From: Armatimonadota bacterium
GTDB lineage: Bacteria > Armatimonadota > Zipacnadia > Zipacnadales > FEN-943
Reading direction: 5' to 3'
NCBI GenBank assembly: GCA_029777735.1
Contig: JAKORR010000766.1
Coordinates: 1 to 8,304, forward strand
DNA length: 8,304 nucleotides
Made by a program: the position numbers and the translations under genes
Shown: positions 1 to 6,054 of the stretch, piece after piece
How the letters are laid out: every line of letters starts with the position of its first letter
Numbering within the stretch: the first letter of the stretch is position 1
Notes under the pieces: model-generated
Seen by the model: the letters and a program-made list of their open reading frames with translations, nothing else
Told to the model about the DNA's origin: nothing
Databases searched by the model: none

Positions 1-1221
1 CCGCCAGACGACCCAGCGACTGTGCGGATTCTCCACAACCACGTAGTCATCGCCCATCTCCCTGGCACTGGTCTTCTCTGGGCGCTCAGGAGGGAGGGGA
101 GGCAACTTGGGCCACAGCGCCGGTGTCGGTACCGTGATTGTTTCCACTGGGTTGTCGCCTAGGTAGACCGAGGCGGACAGTTCGTCGCCCACCTGCCCTA
201 CTTCAAAGTCCAAAGCTGCGGTCTCATCAGGACCGAGCCGCTCAATAGCTCGAGCGATACCGTTGCACTCAACCCGTACCCGGTGGTCCGGGACGATCGC
301 ACCAAGACCCTTGTTGGTTACGGCCACGCGGACGCGCAGCAGCTCGCCAGCGAAGGTCACGGCCTGGGAGGGTCCAAGCCGCACTAAGGATAGCAAGGGA
401 GTCAGGCTGCCGCCCCAGGCCTGCGCGACACGGATGCCTTCGGCTCGCCACCGCCACTGCACACAGGCCGGGTACTTAGAGAAATCAAAGCGCACAAAGG
501 CCAACTCCGTCGGCTCGGCCACCTCAACGGCAGCAACGGCGCCCTGTACTACCTCTCCGGTTTCCGCGAGGCCCTCTACAGCTATACGACCTGTTCCGCC
601 GGCAAGGCGGGCGACCACAACGCCATTGACCCCGTTCACCGCAACACGTTCGCCCAGAGGCTTGTCCTCTAAGCTAACAAGCAGCGGCTCGCCGAACATG
701 GCCCAGTCGTAGTTGGAGTTGCCCTCGGGCCCCGAGTCCGTCGCCAGAACAACGGTCGGCTGAAAAACGCCTCCCTCGGCAGGGCCGCGGTATACTTCGG
801 CCGCGAGAGGTACCCACTTGCTCGCCTGAACATGCGCCGTCGCCACGTCCTTGCCATCAATCGTCACGTAGAACCGGGCGCCGTCCGCCGGATGCTCCTT
901 CTCGTCCCACTGGAAGCCATCAGCGATTCCCGCGTAGCCAAGGAAGAACACACGCCGTCCAGGCACCACCAGAGAGAGACGCGGGAAGGTCAGCACAGCC
1001 CGCTTACTGTCCTGCGGGTGAAGGAAGATCGCAGACATCGCCACGCCACCGGCCTTACCGGGCCTGCGGACGGCCGCGGACATCGAGTTCTCGACCGTGG
1101 CGTTCTCGAACTCGTCCACTCCCTGCCAAACTACCTCGGCCGAGCGCTCCTCGCCTGCCGTCGCTGTGCCTGCAATGACGAGACCCGTCAACGATAGTAT
1201 AAAAACCAGATGCCAGTTCAC
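1..1221 (-). CDS. Secreted protein with NPCBM-like and CARDB-like domains (partial, C-terminus outside window)
   Basis: The leftward frame is open for 407 codons from a GTG at 1221 to the window edge. The GTG is the first possible start, because in-frame stops lie just upstream, and GGAG sits 9 bases before it. Residues 1-22 form a Sec signal peptide with a hydrophobic core (about 5-17) and an A-T-A end. Residues about 30-182 resemble the NPCBM-like beta-sandwich common in secreted carbohydrate-related proteins: a 'DGARFYVTIDGK' strand pair at 113-124, then 'TDSGPEGNSNYDWAMFGEP' at 161-179. Residues about 284-363 look like a CARDB/Ig-like adhesion module ('ELLRVRVAVTNKG' at 293-305). After a proline-rich linker (365-381) another domain begins. 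Role inferred: exported binding or surface protein, possibly with a catalytic C-terminal part that is not visible. The domain names rest on motif style, not on a search. Confidence 0.85.
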   Translation of the reverse strand, partial: MNWHLVFILSLTGLVIAGTATAGEERSAEVVWQGVDEFENATVENSMSAAVRRPGKAGGVAMSAIFLHPQDSKRAVLTFPRLSLVVPGRRVFFLGYAGIADGFQWDEKEHPADGARFYVTIDGKDVATAHVQASKWVPLAAEVYRGPAEGGVFQPTVVLATDSGPEGNSNYDWAMFGEPLLVSLEDKPLGERVAVNGVNGVVVARLAGGTGRIAVEGLAETGEVVQGAVAAVEVAEPTELAFVRFDFSKYPACVQWRWRAEGIRVAQAWGGSLTPLLSLVRLGPSQAVTFAGELLRVRVAVTNKGLGAIVPDHRVRVECNGIARAIERLGPDETAALDFEVGQVGDELSASVYLGDNPVETITVPTPALWPKLPPLPPERPEKTSAREMGDDYVVVENPHSRWVVWR

Positions 1222-1401
1222 TTGTCATCACTCCACGGGGATCATTGGAGGAAGCCACCTTTATTCAAGTAAGAACTTCTCCGTCATCCAAATGTTCTCC
1301 TGCTACTCGCGGCCCGGAAAGCGAGAACCGCGCGGTGGAGGATGCCGCGCGGTCCTGCAACTGCTTCAAGGACGGCCCGACCGGACCGTCGTGGACTACC
1401 T
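1222..1401. other. Intergenic region upstream of the secreted NPCBM-like gene
   Basis: This 180-base gap separates the stop of the thioredoxin-TPR gene from the GTG of the secreted protein. It holds the hairpin at 1327-1353. On the leftward strand a weak promoter-like pair is visible: TTGGAT (1291-1286), 17 bases, then TTGAAT (1268-1263), about 42 bases before the start codon. The match is only 3/6 and 4/6 to consensus, so it is a suggestion. I see no convincing small gene here. Confidence 0.4.
1327..1353. repeat. Perfect 9-bp inverted repeat (hairpin)
   Basis: ACCGCGCGG at 1327-1335 pairs exactly with CCGCGCGGT at 1345-1353 around a 9-base loop. The inner eight bases of each arm (CCGCGCGG) are also self-complementary, so each arm is itself a palindrome. 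It lies 48 bases past the stop of the thioredoxin-TPR gene in the direction of transcription. No T-run follows on either strand, so it is not a standard intrinsic terminator. It may act as a 3'-end stabilising structure, a factor-assisted terminator or a binding site. Confidence 0.5.
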
Positions 1402-2256
1402 TCAAGTGCGGCAATCGTCCTGCGTCTTGAGATACCGGTCGCGAATGATCTTGGACAAATACTCAGAACGCACGCCCCACCAACTCTGGGGTGAGGTCTG
1501 CGCCGCCCTGTCCATAGCTGCCACCGCCTGCCCCCACTTCTGCAGCCCCGCCTGAGCCATGCCCAACTCATAGCTTGCCTCGGCCAGCCTCTCGCTGCCC
1601 GGATTGGCCCGTAGCCACTGTTCCAGGGCCGAGACGAGGGCCGGGCCTCGCCTGCTGATGAGGACCCAGTCAAGATCGAGACCGGGCGACTGCAGTCCAG
1701 CGCTCCGGGCCTTGCTCAAATACTCGCGAGCTTTGACAACATCGCCCAGCTGTCTCCACAGGTAGCCCAACTCAGCGTAGATCTCGGGCGTACCTTCCTG
1801 ACTCTCAAGTCTCTCCTCAAGCTCGGCTGCGTGGTTAGCCATACCCTTGAGCTCAACCGCTTTGCGCATGTCGGCGGCAAAGAGCTGCGGCGGCTCGTAC
1901 CCGGGCACCCGCAAGAGCTCCCGGCCGTCGGCGGTCAGGAAAACCACAGTGGGATAGCCGCGTACGTTGAACTTGCTGCGCACCTCGGGGCTCTTCTCAG
2001 CGTCGACCTTCACGCTCACGAAATGCTCGTCAGCAATCTGCTGAACGTCCCTGTTGGTGTAGACGGTCTTGTCAAGCTCCTTACACCAGCCGCACCAGTC
2101 GGTGTAGAAGTCCACCATCACCAGCTTGTCCTTCTCGATCGCCAACTGCTGGGCCTTGTCAAGGTTGGGCGCCCAATCGATCTCGGCGGCAACGGCGAAG
2201 GCCCCAGCAGCTGCGATAAGACACAGCATGACAGAGAGCACGAGTACCCGTGTCAA
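1402..2256 (-). CDS. Secreted thioredoxin-like protein with C-terminal TPR-like repeats
   Basis: 284 residues. Residues 1-24 are a Sec signal peptide ending A-V-A-A before E25. Residues about 28-140 are a thioredoxin fold of the Thioredoxin_7/DsbD-gamma-like type: 'DFYTDWCGWCKEL' at 49-61 with the redox pair C55-G-W-C58, and the expected cis-proline at P102 in 'RGYPTVV'. Residues about 155-275 are helical and TPR-like ('AELGYLWRQLGDVVKAREYL'; later 'YELGMAQAGLQKWGQAVAAM'), suggesting a protein-protein interaction platform. The start is TTG at 2256, chosen because AGGAGG (2269-2264) lies 7 bases upstream and the signal peptide begins there. Known for the family: thiol-disulfide exchange outside the cytoplasm. 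The partner is unknown. It lies 63 bases after the solute-binding gene, with promoter-like sequence between, so it may have its own promoter. Confidence 0.93.
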   Translation of the reverse strand: MTRVLVLSVMLCLIAAAGAFAVAAEIDWAPNLDKAQQLAIEKDKLVMVDFYTDWCGWCKELDKTVYTNRDVQQIADEHFVSVKVDAEKSPEVRSKFNVRGYPTVVFLTADGRELLRVPGYEPPQLFAADMRKAVELKGMANHAAELEERLESQEGTPEIYAELGYLWRQLGDVVKAREYLSKARSAGLQSPGLDLDWVLISRRGPALVSALEQWLRANPGSERLAEASYELGMAQAGLQKWGQAVAAMDRAAQTSPQSWWGVRSEYLSKIIRDRYLKTQDDCRT

Positions 2257-2263
2257 ATCGACC

Positions 2264-2269
2264 CCTCCT
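2264..2269 (-). promoter_or_regulatory. Ribosome binding site for the thioredoxin-TPR gene
   Basis: AGGAGG on the leftward strand, 7 bases before the TTG at 2256. It is a full anti-16S match and decides the TTG as start. Its first base overlaps the edge of the palindrome at 2269-2283, so a protein bound there could also affect translation or early elongation. Confidence 0.8.
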
Positions 2270-2289
2270 GTAATGTTGTTACAATATTA
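2269..2289. promoter_or_regulatory. Candidate operator: overlapping palindromes upstream of the thioredoxin-TPR gene
   Basis: TGTAA-TGTTG-TTACA at 2269-2283 is a perfect 5-bp-arm palindrome. A second, overlapping one, TAATGTTGT-T-ACAATATTA (2271-2289), has 9-base arms with one mismatch. The stretch is strikingly AT-rich against its GC-rich surroundings. It sits between a putative -10 (2290-2295) and the ribosome binding site, where a repressor would block transcription. The same TGTAA-N5-TTACA layout recurs at 5955-5969 upstream of dut. The regulator is not identified. Confidence 0.5.
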
Positions 2290-2295
2290 AGTATA
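2290..2295 (-). promoter_or_regulatory. Putative -10 element for the thioredoxin-TPR gene
   Basis: TATACT on the leftward strand matches the sigma-70 -10 consensus at 5 of 6 positions and would place a transcription start near 2283, giving a leader of about 27 bases. No good -35 is visible at the usual distance. An alternative -10, TAATAT (2289-2284), overlaps the palindrome. Confidence 0.35.
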
Positions 2296-2319
2296 CCCCA
2301 CTCCGACCTCGCTGCCTTC

Positions 2320-3756
2320 CTACTTTCCTTGTCTTCCCTCCCGAAGCTCCTTAAGTGCACGATTCACCTTGCGCACCGCGTCGTCTAAACCCTGCTTCAC
2401 GGGCTTTTGGCCAGTCCAGATAAGATCTAGCTCCTCCTGCAAAAGGTCCTGGATCTTCTCCCACTGGGGAATGTTTGGCGGCGCCTGAGCATAGGTTAAG
2501 GCGTCCACGAAAACGCGCCGGTTGTACCCGACCTCGGCCCGGACGTAGGCCCCGTTTAGCACCGACACCCGCGACGGCATTTTCTCCTGCTTCTCGGCCA
2601 TGAACTCCTGGCTTTTCTGGCTCACTAGGAACTTGAGCAGTTCCCAGGCCTCCTGAGGGTGCTTGCTGCCGGCCATTAAGGCATAGTTCTCTGTCCCGAG
2701 CATGGTGGCCCGCTGCTTCTTCTGCGGCAAGTGCCAGACATCCCAAGCGAACTTGGCCCGTTCCCTGACGGCTCCCACGTCCCACGGCCCCGAGAGATAT
2801 GTTGCCGCGCGGCCTTGGGTGAACAGATCCAAGCCCTCGTTCTTCTCGCCCGGAGTAGGTGGCGGCGTGACCTTGTACTTCAGCCGTAGGTCAACCAGGA
2901 ACTGCAGGGCCTCCACCGCAGCGGGAGTGTTCAGAGTCAGTACCCCTTTCTCAACGTCCAGCAGGGATGCTTTGTTCTGCCACAGCCACGGATAGAGCCG
3001 CGCCTGCCAGAAGTCGATGTAGGCGCCCCACTGGTCGGTCTTGCCATCGCCGTCCTGATCCAAGGTCAGCTTGCGCACCGTGTCCAGGTACTGCGACCAG
3101 GTCCACTGGCCCTGTTTGCTCGGGTAGGGCACTCCAGCAGCATCGAAGAGGTCCTTGTTGTAGTAAAGGGCATAGATTGAGGTATAGCGCGGCAAGGAGT
3201 ATAACTTGCCCTGCCAACGACACAAGTCCAGCAACCGCGGATGGAAGTCCTTGAGGTCGAAGCTCGAGTCCTCGGCCGTAACCTGCCCCAAGTTCGCCAA
3301 GGCACCGCTCTGCGCGAAACCCAAGTGGAAGCCACCGTGGATTGAGGCGATGTCTGGCGGTTGCCCGCCGGCCACCATTGTGTGCAGCTTGGCCATGGCC
3401 TCGTAGCTGCCTGGGACGTTAATAATACGAACGGCGAGGTTAGGGTGAACCGCCTCGAACTTGCGCACGAGTTCCTGGTTGGCGCCCAACTCATCCTCAC
3501 GAGTCCAGGTGAATAGCGTGAGCTCGGTCTTCGCGGCGGCGTTGGCCGGACCGCCAACCTCTCCAGTGGGGCTCCGTCCCTGCCTCCGGCCACAACCCGT
3601 CGCAAGGGCTACCAGCAGGAGAATTGCAGCGACAGTCCCAGCAACAACGGTCATCGGCATGTGTGCGTGCCGCCTTTTCCTCACCGCGTTTCTGCGCTCA
3701 GCGGAAGCGTCTGCTGTCGCCTCTGAGACTGTATCCTTTGTCTTCATGTCAGGCAT
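2320..3756 (-). CDS. ABC transporter extracellular solute-binding lipoprotein, family 1 (sugar type)
   Basis: 478 residues. An unusually long charged N-terminus (about 1-33, with RKRRH) precedes a hydrophobic segment (36-52) and the lipobox-like L-A-T-G-C with C55, so it is probably a membrane-anchored lipoprotein. A54-A-P-rich linker leads to the mature domain from about 78 ('LTLFTWTREDE'). Family 1 hallmarks are visible: 'GGQPPDIASIHGG', 'YALYYNKDLFDAAGVPYP', 'WTWSQYL', and 'GRAATYLSGPWDVG'. Residues 233-244 (D-Q-D-G-D-G-K-T-D-Q-W-G) resemble a calcium-binding loop also found in other family 1 proteins. Known role: capture of sugars or oligosaccharides for an ABC importer. No permease or ATPase gene is visible beside it. 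It starts 12 bases after the rsmE stop; AGGA lies 7 bases before ATG 3756. ATG 3747 is an alternative start. Confidence 0.93.
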   Translation of the reverse strand: MPDMKTKDTVSEATADASAERRNAVRKRRHAHMPMTVVAGTVAAILLLVALATGCGRRQGRSPTGEVGGPANAAAKTELTLFTWTREDELGANQELVRKFEAVHPNLAVRIINVPGSYEAMAKLHTMVAGGQPPDIASIHGGFHLGFAQSGALANLGQVTAEDSSFDLKDFHPRLLDLCRWQGKLYSLPRYTSIYALYYNKDLFDAAGVPYPSKQGQWTWSQYLDTVRKLTLDQDGDGKTDQWGAYIDFWQARLYPWLWQNKASLLDVEKGVLTLNTPAAVEALQFLVDLRLKYKVTPPPTPGEKNEGLDLFTQGRAATYLSGPWDVGAVRERAKFAWDVWHLPQKKQRATMLGTENYALMAGSKHPQEAWELLKFLVSQKSQEFMAEKQEKMPSRVSVLNGAYVRAEVGYNRRVFVDALTYAQAPPNIPQWEKIQDLLQEELDLIWTGQKPVKQGLDDAVRKVNRALKELREGRQGK

Positions 3757-3768
3757 CGCCTCATCCTA

Positions 3769-4512
3769 TCATCCTAGGTCTCCAAAATGATAAAGAGCCA
3801 GCACGCAAGCCACCACTGCAGCGGTCTCCGCGCGTAACACGCGCGGCCCAAGGCTCACAGGCACGGCACCGGCCTTCCTCAGCACGCCCTTCTCGTCGTC
3901 CGTCAGATCGCCTTCGGGTCCAAGAATGACGCCCGCCGCCTCAGCGCCCTCCAAAGCTCCGGTGACGCTTGCCCTGGCCTTGGCCTGGGGGTCCAGCAAA
4001 AGCCATCGGACCTCGCTGTCTCGACAGTGGTCCGCCAGCTCGGCGACAGTCACCGGAGCCGACACGCTCGGCGCCCTGAACCGGCCGCACTGACGAGCGG
4101 CCTCGGCCGCCAGTTGGGCCCATCGCTGCCTCTTAGCCTGCCACTGTTCCGCATCAGCGCGCACCACGCAGCGGGTAGCCAACAGCGGCACGATTCTGAC
4201 CGCACCGACCTCTGTGACCTTCTGAAGCGCCCAGTCCATTGTCTTGGCCTTAAGCACGCCAAGGGCCACATGAACGGCATGCAACGGTTCGGTGCTGGCC
4301 TCCCTGGTGCCTACTAGTCGCGCCCGCACCACGCCATCTGTCACGCCGGTGATCTCCATTTCCAGCTCCCGCCCCTGAGGGGCGACAGCCACGAAGCAGT
4401 CGCCCGGCCGCAGACGGAGCACGTGCAATAGGTAATGGGCCCGTTCGTCATCTACAAGCAGGTGCTCGCGACGAGTCTCGTCATAGGTCAGCAGTATCCG
4501 TGGCCGAGTCAT
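3769..4512 (-). CDS. rsmE: 16S rRNA (uracil-1498-N3)-methyltransferase RsmE
   Basis: 247 residues, normal for RsmE. It methylates N3 of U1498 in 16S rRNA using S-adenosylmethionine, in the cytoplasm. The N-terminal PUA-like domain (about 1-75) carries 'HYLLHVLRLRPGD' at 26-38. The SPOUT methyltransferase domain (about 78-247) shows 'LQKVTEVGA' at 96-104, 'EAARQCGR' at 137-144, the SAM-knot loop 'LGPEGDLTDDE' at 197-207 and 'LGPRVLRAETA' at 221-231. The loop has Asp202 where most members have a second Gly. The frame stays open upstream to 4995, but the family N-terminus fits ATG 4512; the longer form would overlap the divergent gene and its upstream residues show no family similarity. No strong ribosome binding site is seen before 4512. 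Confidence 0.95.
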   Translation of the reverse strand: MTRPRILLTYDETRREHLLVDDERAHYLLHVLRLRPGDCFVAVAPQGRELEMEITGVTDGVVRARLVGTREASTEPLHAVHVALGVLKAKTMDWALQKVTEVGAVRIVPLLATRCVVRADAEQWQAKRQRWAQLAAEAARQCGRFRAPSVSAPVTVAELADHCRDSEVRWLLLDPQAKARASVTGALEGAEAAGVILGPEGDLTDDEKGVLRKAGAVPVSLGPRVLRAETAAVVACVLALYHFGDLG

Positions 4513-4708
4513 TTCTATCAACTCAAAACAGCAGGGCCCTCCCAGGTCCCCGGCGCGATTCCGATTCCTAATTCTAGACCAAAGTACCACGCGCTGCCAG
4601 AGGCGGCTTGGGGACGCCTCGCTCCCGCGCAGCCGGACAGGAATCGTGCTAACATCATCGCCGGTCGGAGCAGTATCACGACTTTTCTGGGAGGCACAGT
4701 GAACGATC
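4513..4708. promoter_or_regulatory. Divergent intergenic region between rsmE and the GH172 gene
   Basis: 196 bases between divergent start codons, so it should hold promoters for both directions. On the leftward strand, CTGGCA (4600-4595), 18 bases, then TAGAAT (4576-4571) matches sigma-70 at 4/6 and 5/6, and would start transcription about 52 bases before rsmE. For the rightward gene I see no convincing promoter. GGGAGG (4689-4694) is its likely ribosome binding site, with a long spacing of 14 bases to ATG 4709. Confidence 0.4.
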
Positions 4709-5800
4709 ATGTGGGGCTTCAACGGACTGGGCATGCATCTGGGCAACCTCTCGCGGCTGTCGAGCGCTCGTACAAGATCCATTAGCGCAGAGAACCCTAC
4801 GGGCGAGAAGGGCAAGGGCGCCATGGCCGTGACGGGAACGGGGGCAGAGTGCGCCCGAGACCTCGGGCAGGGCTGGAAGGTGTCGCCGAGCATCGTGATT
4901 GAGCCCGGCGAGATACACGAGCTGGCCAACATCGAGGGGCCAGGCGCTCTGCAACACCTCTGGCTTACAGGCGATCTGTCGCGCAAGGGACGCACCAGCC
5001 GCTTCTACATCCTCCGCCTCTACTGGGACGACCAGGAGCAACCGTCGGTCGAGTGCCCCTGTGGCGACTTTTTCGCCTCGGGCTGGGGCCAATACGCCCA
5101 GATCAACTCGCTGCCCGTGGCGGTTAACCCCAATGGCGGGCACAACTGCTTTTGGGAAATGCCCTTCAGACGGCGGTGTCGGATGACCCTGGAAAACCGC
5201 CACCGCGAGCCGATGACGCTGTACTACCAGGTAGACTACACACTGACAGAAGTGCCCGACGACGCGGCGTACTTTCACGCGCAGTTCCGCCGCAGCAATC
5301 CGCTGCCTTACAAGCAGGTGCACACGATTCTCGACGGCGTGCGAGGTGTCGGGCAGTACGTCGGCACGGCCATGGCCTGGAACGTAAACAACACAGGCTG
5401 GTGGGGCGAGGGCGAGATCAAGTTCTACATCGATGGCGATACGGTCTTCCCCACGATCTGCGGCACCGGCACAGAGGACTATTTTGGCGGCGCCTATAAC
5501 TGGGACGTGGGCGGCCAGTATGTCACCTATTCGACTCCCTTCATGGGTATGCACCAGGTGATACGGCCAGATGGAACTTACCAGTCCCAACAGCGCTTCG
5601 CCATGTATCGCTGGCACGTCATGGACCCGATTCGCTTTGAGAAGGACCTGCGCGTGACCATCCAGGCTCTTGGTTGGCGGGACGGCGGACGGTACCTGCC
5701 ACTGCAGGACGACATCTCGTCGGTGGCCTTCTGGTACCAAACGCTGCCGACCGCGGCCTTCCCACAGCTTCCGGATGCAGATTATCTAGAGATCATCTGA
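4709..5800 (+). CDS. DUF2961 / glycoside hydrolase family 172 protein
   Basis: 363 residues with no signal peptide, so probably cytoplasmic. The start region 'GLGMHLGNLSRL' followed by 'ISAENPTGEKGKGAM' (about 25-39) is typical of DUF2961. Further hallmarks are 'HLWLTGDLSRKGR' (about 83-95), 'NCFWEMPFRRRC', 'WWGEGEIKFYIDGD' (231-244) and 'GTGTEDYFGGAYNW' (252-265). E234 and E256 are good candidates for the acidic catalytic pair, from their place in conserved motifs; this is not proven here. Known for the family: GH172 includes alpha-D-fructofuranosidase and difructose anhydride-forming enzymes with a double jelly-roll fold; other members may act on other furanosides. In-frame stop TGA at 4700-4702 limits the start; ATG 4733 is an alternative. 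No other sugar enzyme is adjacent, so the substrate is open. Confidence 0.9.
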   Translation: MWGFNGLGMHLGNLSRLSSARTRSISAENPTGEKGKGAMAVTGTGAECARDLGQGWKVSPSIVIEPGEIHELANIEGPGALQHLWLTGDLSRKGRTSRFYILRLYWDDQEQPSVECPCGDFFASGWGQYAQINSLPVAVNPNGGHNCFWEMPFRRRCRMTLENRHREPMTLYYQVDYTLTEVPDDAAYFHAQFRRSNPLPYKQVHTILDGVRGVGQYVGTAMAWNVNNTGWWGEGEIKFYIDGDTVFPTICGTGTEDYFGGAYNWDVGGQYVTYSTPFMGMHQVIRPDGTYQSQQRFAMYRWHVMDPIRFEKDLRVTIQALGWRDGGRYLPLQDDISSVAFWYQTLPTAAFPQLPDADYLEII

Positions 5801-5951
5801 GTAGCAGTGGTCCGAGGCCCGCGAAGAGGCGGGATTGGAAGCTAAGATCGTAGTTCCGCCGTCAGAACGCTTGAGAGGCACTGACCCAATCAGCTAAGCT
5901 TGCGGGGCCGGGAGACAAGGGCGGAGTGGCGCGAAAGGCGCGTGTGATATA

Positions 5952-5979
5952 TTGTGTAATATTCTTACACATGTATAGA
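5952..5979 (+). promoter_or_regulatory. Putative promoter with embedded palindromic operator for the dut-tlpA-napHG unit
   Basis: TGTGTAA-TATTC-TTACACA (5953-5971) is a perfect palindrome with 7-base arms and a 5-base centre. It lies between a weak -35 (TTGTGT, 5952-5957) and a -10-like TATAGA (5974-5979) spaced 16 bases apart, the classic place for a repressor site. The inner TGTAA-N5-TTACA core has the same layout as the site at 2269-2283. The promoter elements match consensus only moderately; the palindrome itself is certain. Confidence 0.45.
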
Positions 5980-6000
5980 GCCGCCCTAGGAATGCTTAGA

Positions 6001-6027
6001 GTGTCCTGCCGTTGCAGGATGCTTTTT
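6001..6027 (+). terminator. Hairpin plus T-run: intrinsic terminator or dut attenuator
   Basis: GTGTCCTGC (6001-6009) pairs with GCAGGATGC (6014-6022) around the tetraloop CGTT; the nine pairs include two G-T wobbles. Five T residues (6023-6027) follow directly. This is a good intrinsic terminator shape, oriented rightward. It is 200 bases past the GH172 stop and only 28 bases before dut, so it could end GH172 transcription or attenuate dut transcription started at the promoter near 5952-5979. Confidence 0.55.
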
Positions 6028-6054
6028 GTAGCGCTCTCGCCAGGGTGAGTACCG

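Larger units (their letters stand above)
5801..6054. other. Intergenic region: GH172 3' end and dut leader
   Basis: 254 bases with no convincing gene. Just past the GH172 stop, CCCGC-gaagag-GCGGG (5818-5833) forms a short GC hairpin without a T-run, a weak 3'-end candidate. From about 5946 to 5980 the composition turns AT-rich and holds the palindrome and promoter-like elements described separately, followed by the hairpin and T-run at 6001-6027. AGGG (6042-6045) is the dut ribosome binding site, 9 bases before ATG 6055. Confidence 0.5.

Noticed and set aside
197..202. Aspartate in place of the second glycine in the RsmE GPEGG loop (protein residue 202) as a sign of lost activity
   Set aside because: All other SPOUT motifs are intact and I recall GPEGD occurring in RsmE proteins of some other phyla, so it is more likely lineage variation. 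Coordinates here are approximate to the protein; the codon lies near base 3907-3909.
263..1555. Rightward frames opposite the secreted NPCBM-like gene and thioredoxin gene
   Set aside because: Their translations are low-complexity Arg/Ser/Thr/Pro sequences, while the leftward frame encodes a signal peptide and recognisable domains.
3025..3060. Dockerin-type calcium motif in the solute-binding protein
   Set aside because: A single D-x-D-G-D-G loop is common inside family 1 binding proteins; there is no duplicated 22-residue dockerin repeat.
4513..4995. N-terminal extension of rsmE giving a 408-residue protein
   Set aside because: The extension shows no family similarity, overlaps the divergent GH172 gene, and RsmE proteins start at the position of ATG 4512.
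4676..5740. Long leftward open frame (354 residues) opposite the GH172 gene
   Set aside because: It mirrors the codons of a clearly real gene in GC-rich DNA and has no recognisable domain or ribosome binding site.
5818..5833. Intrinsic terminator directly after the GH172 gene
   Set aside because: The stem is only five pairs and no T-run follows; the hairpin at 6001-6027 is the better candidate.
5942..5957. NrdR box before dut
   Set aside because: ATATATTGTGT matches the right half of the NrdR consensus exactly, but the left half is GTGTG instead of ACACW, and no second box is seen at the usual spacing.
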